A stretch of DNA of 64,000 nt from Tetrapyrgos nigripes (Eukaryota > Basidiomycota > Agaricomycetes > Agaricales > Campanellaceae): positions 62,001 to 126,000 of the forward strand of contig JAACJM010000192.1 of assembly GCA_013368315.1 (NCBI GenBank), read 5' to 3'. Positions within the stretch are counted from its first letter, which is position 1. Every line of letters begins with the position of its first letter. Positions 23,374 to 33,399 of the stretch are shown piece after piece. Position numbers and translations under genes: made by a program. A model generated the notes under the pieces. The model saw only the letters and a list, made by a program, of their open reading frames with translations, had not been told where the DNA came from and searched no databases.

Positions 23374-24821
23374 ATTTCTGCCCAGCATTTCCATGCACTT
23401 TCTATTAGAGCTACTGCACTATTTTGGTATGTACAATCGACTCTAGACTCAGTCAACTTGCTTCAGGAGTGCACTCCAGTTCAAACTGTGCACCGATGTA
23501 TAAATGTATTATTAATATTGACTGATTTCCAAAATGGCCGTGCCCGGGGTCTCAGCGTCGGAAATCAAAATCTATTTCGCTTAAAGTGAGGGCCTTCCGG
23601 CTTTCCATACTGTCAGGGATGGGGGTCAAGAATAGAAGCTATGAAGGCGTTCATCAGTAATATGATAGACGTACGAGGACACGTAAAGCCGGTGTAACTG
23701 CTTTTACTCACACACTCTCATCCTTCAAAAAGAAAATACATGAAGTACTTACATTACTATATTCTTGCACGCAGAGACGTCTCGCCGTGAACGCGTTGGA
23801 GACGCGACTGCGTCAAGCCACTGACGCACCTGCGTCCTATTCTGTCTCTCAAAATATCATCTATCAACTGACCTATCTGAACTTTATATAGTTGATCTAT
23901 TCAGACTCCTATCTGTGCCTATATCTGAAGCCCAGATATAGAGCATTTCTGGACTCAATTCTGTGTGAGAAATAGACCATCTTTCTTTTGCTTCAATAGT
24001 TGTACAAATTAGACAGTCTTTTTGTACTTCTTTCTATACATCACATGTGCCATCTTTTCGTGTACTTATCAAGTGTAATTAAAGGTCTCCAAATGTATGT
24101 ACTTTCTGTACAAAGATTCAGAGTCCGAATATATCATTTATTTGTACATATATCTAGATTACAAATATATCCTACTTTCGTACAACTATTTGCTCGCCTA
24201 TCCGTCGAGCCGATAGAAACGTCCTTTCGGCGTGTGACAACCGCTCTTGTCTTCTACCATCATCATCCTCGCATCGATGAAGCTCGACATACTATTCCCA
24301 CTATGTGTCATCTCCGCGCCATTTTCTGTGTGCTGCTCTACCCTGGAGCCAGCATCTTTACCGCAACCTCGAAGTTTGTTTCCACTTCCTGTCAATTAGT
24401 CACATACATAATGACCTCCGTCTGGATATAGGTGTTGACTTTCCGTTGATGTTTTATAATGAGTATAAGGTCTGTAGCTTGCTTCGTTTCTTAGTTTCGT
24501 TAGCTCAATCCACGGCAGTCTCTGTCTTGTTACCAAAATCTCCCATCTGTTGTGTGGGATAGTTGTATTAAGAGTCATGAGTGCGTATATCAGTATTATT
24601 TTCATCGCTCGAGTCTAACATCACCGCCGGTTTTTGCTCGTCCATCATCACTGTCCTATCTCTATCTCCACATATACCTCTCCTCTGCGGTGTGCCCACG
24701 TTTGCCGTCGTATTACCGCCCCCCGCCGCTGATGCACTGCCGTTTCATCACCAGTATTCTTTTGCCGACTGCACCACCTCATTCAACGCTATACTGTATT
24801 CGATGTCATCTTGTCGCAACC

Positions 24822-27800
24822 ATGCCCCTCCCGGACTCAAGCTCTTCACATACATCCGACTTCAACTCTCTCCTGGAAATTGATTTATGTGCTGCGTCGG
24901 AAATTGATTTACATTCTCCAAAGGAAATTGATTTACGTGCCGCGTCGGAAATTGATTTATCTTCTCCAGAGGAAATTGATATACATGTTCTACTGGAAAC
25001 TGAATCTGAAAATACACAATCTGAAGGTTTAGTGCTAAGCAGTCAAATGTTTCGGTATACTCAAACCCTGAGACATTCGATTTCACGCCCCGTCTTGAAA
25101 GCAGGTTACATTTTGTTCAAACCGGTTCATGCTACTGTAGGTGAGATTGTCCGCTGTGCAACCAGCATTACACATAAGAACAGTGTTTATCTTTTAAACC
25201 ATATGTTGCACAATCTGCAAAAAGTTCTCTCAGGTTCCGAAAGTCCGTTACTACATCTACTGAAGAGATCAAACGTCATGTCACTGCCGTATTTCGTTGA
25301 TATAGCCACAGAAGTCCAGATAACCAGTCTATGGATGCTTCGCGGCACCATGTACCGGCACGATTTCAACGCACATCTAAATTCCCTTATTATTAACGGC
25401 TTTCATCGTATATATCACCTGAAATTCCTTACTATCTGGCAGTCTTTACACAGAGAGCTTACTGCAGCAGATGTGATGAGAGATGTCATATTTCCCCTTT
25501 CAAATATAAGCATAAATATCATACGCAATAGCGTTGACATTGCGGTGAATTTCGCTGAGGTCAAGACTTGCACTTACCAGACTATCACCCTCTCAAATTT
25601 GATACACTTCTTCAGTCCGATTATATTGCTTAATTGTGAAACCAACCTGGGTCACTACGAGTGTCCAGATTCACCTCAATTTTGCCTATTAGGTGGAGGA
25701 CGTACTCCTGAAAAAACATGTAATTATTATCAACTACAAGATTACCTGATAATTCAATCTTCAATTTTGAATCCAGCATCGGTGCTTTACCGCTTCAAAG
25801 AACTGACGAAAACTAATCCACTGACAACAGCTCATCCCGGTCTTTTGTATACTCAAATGCTGTTCTCTGTGCTATACCCCATGCTGAAAAAGGTCCCTTT
25901 ACAAATGCTGGCAAGATCTCATAAGATCAAGCTAGCGCATAATGTTGCTCTGGGCCAGATTGAAGCTCTGTGTCATAGTCATATATGCACAGATTCATGC
26001 AAAAGCTTGATATCCACATTTGAGCCTTTAGACAACGTTCAAATACAAAGTGCCACATTTCCTCCAAAACCACTCGGTGACAACCTTATTGAAAGAATTA
26101 TAAAGGATTGGACCCAAGAATTCTTACCTGGAAGTGTTGAAGAGGCAGGTTGCGGTGTATGCGGACAACTTAAACATGCCTCTGAATTGACGCCCATCAA
26201 AAGTGTTAACGGTTTTTTACACGTGCTTTCTGTGCCTGGGATAACTCGACTGGAGCGTAGAACTGCAAGCGAAAGAATTAAAGAAGATGACGGTCCTGTA
26301 CTTGACAAAGTCTGTAGCAAAGTTTGTGTTGAATGTCGGCGTTCATTGATCCAGGGTAAGATTCTACGAATATCACTGGCACGAGGATTGTGGCTTGGAG
26401 ATATCCCTCCTGAATTACAACAACTGAACTTTGTAGAACGATTATTGATACAAAAAATCAGAACAAACTGCTGCTTTGTAAAGGTTTCGTCTGGCATGCG
26501 CAAAATGATATCTCATGTCATAGCCTTTGATTCCCCTGTTGCAAAGGTTTATGATACTTTGCCACCACCTCCAGAGGACTTAGATGAAGTACTTGCAATT
26601 ATGTTTACTGGACCATGCAAACCAACTGAAAAAGATTTTCAAAGAACCCCAATGTTAATTCGGCGAAAATATGTCTATGATGCTTTGACATGGCTAAAAT
26701 TAAATCACCCTGCCTATCAAGAATTGAACATCTCAACTGCTAACTTGAACAAGTATTCTGAAAAGACGCCTCCTGTGTCAGTAGAGTATAAGCCATCAAC
26801 TTCAGAGGGAAACAGAGTACCAGAAGGAACCAGTGTGCATGATAATGAGCCTGAGATCGGAACTGAAGATGGAGAAGTTCCATTTGTGGTTCATGGAATT
26901 ACAGGTGAACGTCTTCAAAATGAAACTGTGGAGTCTCAAAAAGCAAAAGCACTGGCTCACTTAAACTCTCAGGGAAAGTTTCTTGCTGTTGGACATAGCA
27001 AAGATAGTTCAACTATCTTCAAAAATCCAGAGTTATATCCATCCATTTTTCCATGGTTATTTCCATATGGCTTAGGAGGCTTGGGAATGAATGATATTCC
27101 ACGATTTAGTGAAAAGGCTCACAAGAAATTTCTGCTGAATTATCATGACAAGCGCTTTCAAACTGATATCACTTTTCCATTTGTTGCATTCAGCCATGAG
27201 CAAATAAAGGCCACAACTCACAACGGCTTTGCAATGACTGAACTCCAGTCTTTTCCTGTGATCGCTGATCGAATCCTTGGTGTTGATCATACAGTACTTA
27301 CAAATATTATCAACAGGCTTGAACAAGGAGAGATTGTACATCCTGAAACTGAAGCTGAAAAGACATGTTTTTCAATAATACAGGATCTAGATCATGTTGG
27401 TGGAGGTGTGAAAGGTTCAATGACTAGTAAGAAGTATCTCCGAAATGAACTATGGTCATTGATCTCTTATCTAGGTGCTCCATCATGGTACATCACATTT
27501 GCTCCTTCAGACACAACACATCCACTATGTTTATACTATGCAGGAAGCAATGAAAAATTTGAACCATATCTTAATATTCCTGATGATGAAAGAACAAGGC
27601 AGGTGATCAGGAACCCAGTGTCTGGTGCTAAATTTTTTGACTTCATGGTAAGAATGTTTATTAAGCACATCTTAGGAGTAGACAGTGATCATGATGGTGT
27701 GTTTGGTAAGACAAGTGCATATTATGGTACTGTTGAACAGCAAGGCAGACTAACTCTTCACCTTCATCTGCTTCTCTGGATTGCTTCAGCAAAGTCACCA

Positions 27801-29585
27801 CAAGAAATAAGAGATGCTATTTTGGATCCAAATAGTGATTTTCAAAAAAGAATTGTAGAGTATCTCGAAAAAGCTCACACTGGTAATTTCATGACAGGGA
27901 ACCAGGAACAAGTTGAGGAGCAATTGAAATTTAGGTCTCAATCTGAGGGCTATACTAACCCATTATACACATTACCATCTCAACCACCACAGCATCTCAA
28001 TAGTGAGAGATGTTTGGCCTCTGATTTGTGGTGGAGTAACTACAAAGAAGAAATTGATGATATTGTCTCTCGAACACATATTCATACATGCAAGTCAACT
28101 ATAGGTAAGGATGGCAAGCGAAAGAAAAACAAAGATTATTATGGCTGTCTTGACAATAAGTATGGCACATGCAATGCAAGGTTTCCCCATCAGACTGTAG
28201 AAAGGACTCAAGTAGATCAAGAAACAGGTTACCTCAGAATGCAAAAGTCGGAACCATGGATTAATACTTACAATCCTATGTTGACGTATCTCCTGAGATG
28301 TAACTCTGATGTTACGTCACTTCTATCTGGAACAGCAATTAAAGCTGTTGTGTTCTATGTGTCTAATTATATTACTAAATGGAGCTTGAATACTCATGTC
28401 ATTTTTGATGTGATTAAATCTGTTCTAGTGCGAAATTCTGAGATGCTAGGAGGCAATTTAAGTAGACAGGAAAAAGTGAGAAAACTTGTAACACAAATGG
28501 TCAATTTGTTATCAGTAAAAATGGAGCTTGGAGCACCTATGATCTGTATGTATCTATTAGATAATCCAGACCATTATACCAGCCATAAGTTTAAAGCATT
28601 CTATTGGAAAAACTTTGTGAATGAGGTTCAAAAGCATTGGGATCAATCTGAAAATGAATCAACTCCAAAGCAGAAGGTAATCATTCTCAAAAAACACAAT
28701 GGAGTGATTGCACTATCTCAAGTATATGATTATATATATAGACCATCACACTTAGAAGATATGTGCCTATATGACTGGATTCAATTATGTGAGAGAGTTA
28801 AAGCTCCAAAGAAATCTCAAACTAAACTTACCACAGAGCCTGTAGCAGAACAGTATGATGCAAATGAGCTGTTTGAAGCAGAAACTACACTATCTGACTC
28901 TGACCTCGATGATATTGAATCTGATACTGAGGCTGAGCTGCAGGAGAATGAGTATTTGCAGTGTCCTAAACCACTTGAAAGAGCAGATTTACCAAAGAAC
29001 ATGTTTCCGTTTCTTGCTGGTCATCCCTTGGCTGACTCTCATGTATTGAAAGTTGCATCTGAAAGGCAACGACTTGTACCCAATTTTATAGGAGGAGTAC
29101 TTCCTAGAGCTGATTGTGGTAGTCGTGAATATTACTGCTGTGTTATGCTGACATTTTTCAAACCTTGGCGCAGTGGTGAAAGTCTCAAGGACATGGATCA
29201 ATCATGGGACAGTACTTTTGAGAACTTTGAATTTTTTCCACGTCAAAAAGAGGTATTAAAAAACTTTCAAGTTCGTTATGAATGCTTAGATGCAAGAGAT
29301 GACTATAATGCCCAACGAAAAACAATGAGTGGGGATACTGATAATATTCATATCCCAGAGTATGATGATGGACTTGATTGTGATATTCTGGATGTGTCAG
29401 CTGATCCCTTAATAAACGGAGAAAGTGGACCTCTGGAGAAGCGCAGGCAAGAGCATATGAATGAAATGAAAGATATGTTGACAGGGATGGGATGGAACGA
29501 AACCTTGCATGATCGTAGGCTTCATATTCCAGCAGAATTCAATCCTGAGACTGACAGAAGTGCACATTCTTGGCGCTTCAAATAA
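24822..29585 (+). CDS. Helitron Rep (HUH nuclease) protein
   Basis: A 1,587-codon frame from an ATG at 24,822. The frame is open further upstream to 24,552, but that part is hydrophobic and cysteine-rich with no family character. After an EID-repeat N-terminus comes a zinc-binding region at about residues 440-600 (CGVCGQLKHASEL and CSKVCVECRRSL), then the Helitron-like N-terminal fold. The HUH motif LTLHLHLLLW is at about residue 980. The paired tyrosines in FYVSNYITKW are at about 1,179 and 1,183. A conserved tail contains MLTFFKPWRSG and DYNAQRK. The protein would nick and ligate single strands in rolling-circle transposition, in the nucleus. The frame closes at 29,583 about where the link to the helicase should continue, by an apparent 1-nt loss. 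All catalytic residues I looked for are present. Confidence 0.85.
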   Translation: MPLPDSSSSHTSDFNSLLEIDLCAASEIDLHSPKEIDLRAASEIDLSSPEEIDIHVLLETESENTQSEGLVLSSQMFRYTQTLRHSISRPVLKAGYILFKPVHATVGEIVRCATSITHKNSVYLLNHMLHNLQKVLSGSESPLLHLLKRSNVMSLPYFVDIATEVQITSLWMLRGTMYRHDFNAHLNSLIINGFHRIYHLKFLTIWQSLHRELTAADVMRDVIFPLSNISINIIRNSVDIAVNFAEVKTCTYQTITLSNLIHFFSPIILLNCETNLGHYECPDSPQFCLLGGGRTPEKTCNYYQLQDYLIIQSSILNPASVLYRFKELTKTNPLTTAHPGLLYTQMLFSVLYPMLKKVPLQMLARSHKIKLAHNVALGQIEALCHSHICTDSCKSLISTFEPLDNVQIQSATFPPKPLGDNLIERIIKDWTQEFLPGSVEEAGCGVCGQLKHASELTPIKSVNGFLHVLSVPGITRLERRTASERIKEDDGPVLDKVCSKVCVECRRSLIQGKILRISLARGLWLGDIPPELQQLNFVERLLIQKIRTNCCFVKVSSGMRKMISHVIAFDSPVAKVYDTLPPPPEDLDEVLAIMFTGPCKPTEKDFQRTPMLIRRKYVYDALTWLKLNHPAYQELNISTANLNKYSEKTPPVSVEYKPSTSEGNRVPEGTSVHDNEPEIGTEDGEVPFVVHGITGERLQNETVESQKAKALAHLNSQGKFLAVGHSKDSSTIFKNPELYPSIFPWLFPYGLGGLGMNDIPRFSEKAHKKFLLNYHDKRFQTDITFPFVAFSHEQIKATTHNGFAMTELQSFPVIADRILGVDHTVLTNIINRLEQGEIVHPETEAEKTCFSIIQDLDHVGGGVKGSMTSKKYLRNELWSLISYLGAPSWYITFAPSDTTHPLCLYYAGSNEKFEPYLNIPDDERTRQVIRNPVSGAKFFDFMVRMFIKHILGVDSDHDGVFGKTSAYYGTVEQQGRLTLHLHLLLWIASAKSPQEIRDAILDPNSDFQKRIVEYLEKAHTGNFMTGNQEQVEEQLKFRSQSEGYTNPLYTLPSQPPQHLNSERCLASDLWWSNYKEEIDDIVSRTHIHTCKSTIGKDGKRKKNKDYYGCLDNKYGTCNARFPHQTVERTQVDQETGYLRMQKSEPWINTYNPMLTYLLRCNSDVTSLLSGTAIKAVVFYVSNYITKWSLNTHVIFDVIKSVLVRNSEMLGGNLSRQEKVRKLVTQMVNLLSVKMELGAPMICMYLLDNPDHYTSHKFKAFYWKNFVNEVQKHWDQSENESTPKQKVIILKKHNGVIALSQVYDYIYRPSHLEDMCLYDWIQLCERVKAPKKSQTKLTTEPVAEQYDANELFEAETTLSDSDLDDIESDTEAELQENEYLQCPKPLERADLPKNMFPFLAGHPLADSHVLKVASERQRLVPNFIGGVLPRADCGSREYYCCVMLTFFKPWRSGESLKDMDQSWDSTFENFEFFPRQKEVLKNFQVRYECLDARDDYNAQRKTMSGDTDNIHIPEYDDGLDCDILDVSADPLINGESGPLEKRRQEHMNEMKDMLTGMGWNETLHDRRLHIPAEFNPETDRSAHSWRFK
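24877..24995 (+). repeat. In-frame tandem repeat (EID units) in the Rep N-terminus
   Basis: Repeated GAAATTGATTTA cores, alternating with GTGCTGCGTCG and CTTCTCCAAAG-like spacers, give the protein repeat EIDLxAAS / EIDLxSPE. Five units are visible. The short repeated acidic array may be a spacer rather than a domain. Confidence 0.8.
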
Positions 29586-31612
29586 ATAAAATGAGACAAG
29601 CTATTCTTGATGAAAGGCATAAACCAAAAATAGCTCAAACAACAACAGTAAATTTCCTAATAAATTTCCCAACCAAGTAGAGATACTAGACAAAACTGCC
29701 TTTGAGCAAAATACAAGAAAAGGTCAAACTCAGGATCTTATAGATCAAATAGCATGTGAATTTCAATTTGAGAATAATATAGAACAAGACAGAGCATTCA
29801 GAATCATAGCAAATCATGCAGTCAGTCCATGTCCTCAACAGTTAAAGATGTACATTGGTGGAATGGGTGGTACAGGCAAATCAACTGTATTACGAGCATT
29901 GCGTAAGTTCTTTGCAGAAAGAAACGAAAGTTATCGTATGCTAGTTGTTGCACCCACTGGAAACGCTGCAGCCTTGTTAGCAGGCTCAACATATCACTAT
30001 ATGTTTGGAATCAACTCAAAATCCGAAGGTGAATTCCATTCGACATCTATGTCACAAATCTGTTCACGATTAGAAGGTGTGAATTACATTTTTCTTGATG
30101 AGGTTTCCATGTTATCATGCAAAGATATGTATAAGATTAGTGCAAAATTGGCAACAGCTCTAAACTTGGCTCACCTTCCATTTGGTGGAATGAATATGAT
30201 CTTTGCAGGTGATTTCAGTCAACTTCCTCCTGTGATTGGTGGTGAAGGTGTGGCTTTGTATAGTCATTCCATTGGTTCTTCACCCAAATCAAAGTCTGAT
30301 CAAGAAAGCTCAATAGGACAGCATTTATGGCACCAGATAACTACAGTTGTTATGCTGAGAAAAAACATGCGACAGACTCAGACATCAGACAGAGATACCA
30401 TGTACAGAACAGCATTGGAGAACATGAGGTATAGGTCATGTACACCTCAAGACACTACATTTTTGCGTAGCTTGATTGCAAGTCCCCATAACTCAATGAA
30501 ATCACTTAGAGAAGAAAATTTCCGGAATACTCCAATAATTCTTACTTATAACAAGCACAAGGATGTTGTCAACAGACTAGGCACTGAGAGATTTGCTGCT
30601 GAGACTGGACAGAAATTGACATCATTCTATTCTGAGGATGAGCATATTGTTCTTGATGACATTCCAGAGCATGAAAAACAATCCAGGAAACGACGCAAGT
30701 CAAGGAAGTTTAAGGTGAATAATAGCATTCAAAATCAATTGTGGAATCAGCCACACTCCTATAGTGATAAACAAAACTCCTGGTAGATTGGATTTATGTC
30801 TTGGAATGCCCGTTGATGATCAGATTTAATAGTGCAACTGAGTTATGCATCACTAAAGGACAAGAAGGCCATGTACATGGTTGGAAATCAAAAAAAGGGA
30901 AACATGGCAAGCCTGTATTAGATGTTTTATTTATTAAACTTCATAACCCACCTAAACCTCCATCTCCAATTCAGTTTGATGGTTTACCAGAGAATGTTGT
31001 ACCCATTACAAGAAATACTGTCCGAATTGAGTGTAAACTAGCAGATGATTCTGAAATTACTATTTCACGCCAACAAGTTGAAGTTCTCCCAAACTTTGCT
31101 ATGACTGATTTTGCCTCCCAAGGAAAAACTAGAGACTGGAATGTTGTAGACATCAATAATAGCAAAGATTTCAGAGCTATCTATACTGCACTATCACGAA
31201 GTGCCTGTGCTAATCAAACACTGATTCTTCAAGGTTTTAATACAAGTTTACTGACAGGTGGTCTGAGGAATAAGGGAGGATATAGACAAGAATGAGAGAA
31301 TTAGAGATTTTGGATGAAATAACAAGACTAAAATACTCAAGTCAGCTACCAGTCTCTGTCGTTGGTGATCGCCGTTCAAGTCTAATTAAGTCATTCAGAA
31401 ATTGGAAAGGCCCAAACTTTGTCCCTTCTAATGTACATGAGTCAATTCAATGGAATGAAGCTGACCCACTCCCTGACACATTAGAGCCTGCAGAAACATG
31501 GCACATTATTGAAGATGACAAATCACCTCAGAAACAAAAAGGAAGACAAATAAAGGGAAATTTCAAACCCAGCACAAGGAGCAGCAGAACAACCATTTAC
31601 AGTCAACTCTGA
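29580..31612 (+). pseudogene. Helitron PIF1-like helicase module, frameshifted
   Basis: Continuous helicase character spread over several frames. Frame 29,683-30,786 has Walker A GGMGGTGKST, Walker B FLDEVSML and motif III GDFSQLPPV. The segment 30,801-31,295 has LMIRFNSATELC, the MTDFASQGKT motif and the C-terminal YTALSRSA motif. A further segment, 31,292-31,612, carries SSLIKSFRNWKGPNF. Breaks lie near 29,580, 29,670, 30,780 and 30,820, and a stop after 31,292 separates the last part. In intact Helitrons this helicase is fused to Rep and unwinds DNA 5' to 3'. Because the motifs are conserved while the frame is broken in many places, this copy is inactive unless several of the breaks are sequencing errors. 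Confidence 0.85.
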
Positions 31613-31689
31613 AAAGAAAAGACAGCAGCCAAGAAAGAAATGAGAGCTTTTTCGGCCAAGAAACTTAAAAGCCAACATGTTTCATTGTT

Positions 31690-32470
31690 GATCCCTAGTA
31701 CTGTTGGACATCATGCTTTCTGGATTGGGATAATAACAGCTGTGCTTATGACTCAGCCATCATGCTTCTCTATCATTTGTACTCCTACTATTCCTTGAAG
31801 TTTACAAATGAATCAATTCATTTTATCCAGATTCCAATGACAGAATTGCTACATGCTTTTCGATCTCAAGTATTAGATTTGACCCAACCTAGAGAACGAC
31901 TAAGACATAGTTTGCATCACATCAGTCCAACAACTTTCTCTTATGGCATGTACGCAGATGTCCGGGAAGTGCTATATAATCTAACACAATCTGATTCTGC
32001 CTTCAGGAGAAAAAAAGTTGTCTGTGATAATGGCCATGTTCATAAACCATGGAAAAACAGTACAAGTTTGCTTCTTGACTGTACAGCTCGTACATATCCC
32101 TCAATTCAAGCATGGATCAATAATTATGTAGAGCCTTTTTCGTTCAAATGCCGAATGTGCTATTCAGATCTCTTCATGGTTTATGAATTTCTTAGATTTC
32201 CTGAATTCTTCTTGATATCTATTCCAGGAGAGTCATCAATGCAGATTGAAAAAGGTCATAAATTTAACGGTAAATCAAGAACAAAAAAGTTACAGTCTCA
32301 AAGCAATAATCTATTTCGGAGCTAGTCACTTCATTCTCAGGATTCTGTCCAATGAAGAAGATTGGATATACAATGGCATCAAGTATGGTTTACCACAACG
32401 ATCCAATACTGAAGATACTGAGGATGCGTCAATGAATTACTTCTATCTAGCTATGAGTATATACAAATAA
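31690..32470 (+). pseudogene. Helitron C-terminal cysteine-peptidase-like module
   Basis: Starts with a Cys box, WDNNSCAYDSAIMLLYHLY (31,735-31,785). A Cys/His-rich part follows (VVCDNGHVH near 32,030 and CRMCYSDL near 32,150). After a frame change near 32,250 comes a His box, IIYFGASHFILRI, then WIYNGI. The order Cys box, zinc-type cysteines, His box, W-x-Y-N/D-G resembles ubiquitin-specific-peptidase-like domains at the end of fungal Helitron polyproteins. I infer the fold; activity is unproven. The single frame change and the separation from the helicase make it a pseudogene part. Confidence 0.6.
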
Positions 32471-32518
32471 TAACTCTTTATGGAAATGTACTACTTGGCA
32501 AATATGGGCCTCGTTATT

Positions 32519-32536
32519 GCCACGCGAAGCGGTGGC
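32519..32536. other. GC-rich hairpin near the Helitron 3' end
   Basis: GCCACGCGAAGCGGTGGC can fold into a GCCA/TGGC stem with an inner CGC/GCG pair and one bulged G. Helitrons carry such a hairpin 10-12 bases before a CTRR end. No CTRR follows at that distance; the nearest CTAG-T is at 32,593-32,597. Assignment is tentative. Confidence 0.4.
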
Positions 32537-32596
32537 CCACAAGGACTTCATATAAGTATCAGATTTGTTCCGCTTGTCCATCATCGAGATTCGACC

Positions 32597-33399
32597 TAGT
32601 CTTGTCTTCTTGTGCTCCATGGCTTCTAGAACTCTATCTCTCTGTCGTTGAAAGTACTTCTAGACTGGCCTACTTGAGATTTGGTTCCTGACTTCACCTA
32701 GCTTTTGTATAAAGTGAAGGGAATGCGCGGAGGCGGGATAGACAGACTTTACTGGCGTGCACAATGCAGCGCTTACACACCTGATGTAGTGGGGATTCAT
32801 CCGTAAGAGATGAGCAAGGGATTTGACGAGACGGCATACTGGATCAAAGTCCTGTTTGACTCGGTCCGTCTTGCCTGCTATTGTTCATGTTTCATGGTTG
32901 ACTAACACAAACTTGTAAACCTCTGCACCACACAACTCGCTCCGCCAAAATGGCTGCCATTCCCATTCCTTTGCCACGCAGGATGAGATTGACCACTCCT
33001 GCTCGCACTCCACTCTTTTTCCACCCAACATTGTCGATCATTCGCGTTCAATTCGTCGATGCAGCATTCGCCGCCGCCGTTGCTTAGGACTAGGGCACCA
33101 CTGTAAGAGTTGGGGAAACGGGTAAAAGGGAAAAGGAAAAAGGTTGGTGTCAGTCCGTTAGATATAGATATAGATCAAACAAAGAACGGACAACCCAACT
33201 CTCCGGCCAAAACCAATTGCTTCGAATCCGGATCCCTCGTCACATACGCCGTTTAAACCAACCGCGGAGGATCCTTTATCGGATGTGTAGACGCCTCGGG
33301 GAGCTAGGTTGTGGACGTACCGTAAACAGAGATACGTTAAATAAGCCAGATCAGGTCCAGGTTTTTTGAGAAGCGAAAGAAAAAAAAACGATCCCGAAA
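32597..33399. other. Gene-free stretch between the Helitron and the MCM4 pseudogene
   Basis: No frame of note. A + strand phrase ATGGCTGCCATTCCCATTCC near 32,949 opens only a short reading frame. From 33,370 the DNA turns A/G-rich, the flank of the truncated MCM4 copy. Confidence 0.4.

Larger units (their letters stand above)
17540..24234. mobile_element. 6.7-kb giant inverted-repeat element, CACGCC ends, TGA target duplication
   Basis: The left end CACGCCGAAAGGACGTTTCT at 17,540 is matched, inverted, at 24,234. The flanks are TGA on both sides (17,537-17,539 and 24,235-24,237). The arms stay collinear for about 3 kb (17,540-20,736 and 21,430-24,234) around a spacer of about 0.7 kb. Ends starting CAC with a 3-bp duplication resemble the CACTA (EnSpm) superfamily. 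A 126-131 bp MITE inside each arm has the same kind of end. No transposase is visible in the arms. The arms have diverged by point changes and by a roughly 380-bp length difference (about 18,940-19,312 against 22,827-22,868), so the inversion is not a simple assembly fold-back. Confidence 0.7.
21430..24234 (-). repeat. Right arm of the giant inverted repeat
   Basis: Inverted copy of 17,540-20,736. It carries the same MITE at the same relative site (23,248-23,373) and the same LTR-like block (22,879-23,181). The MITE therefore inserted before the arm was duplicated. Confidence 0.8.
17498..32596 (+). mobile_element. Helitron, decayed, interrupted by a giant inverted-repeat element
   Basis: The proposed 5' end is A|TCTATACTACCGGCGGTG at 17,498, which fits the Helitron start TC (TCTMTAYTA) and the required upstream A. 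Thirty-nine bases later the 6.7-kb inverted-repeat element is inserted. Beyond it come the Rep (HUH nuclease), the PIF1-like helicase and a cysteine-peptidase-like tail, in the usual fungal order. A GC-rich hairpin lies at 32,519-32,536. The first CTAG followed by T after it is at 32,593-32,596, given here as a tentative 3' end. The 5' end has decent support; the 3' end is uncertain. Several frame breaks indicate an inactive copy. Confidence 0.6.

Noticed and set aside
24552..24821. Upstream extension of the Helitron Rep frame
   Set aside because: The translated text is hydrophobic and rich in Cys/Leu/Ser, unlike Rep proteins; the ATG at 24,822 followed by the acidic EID repeats is a better start.
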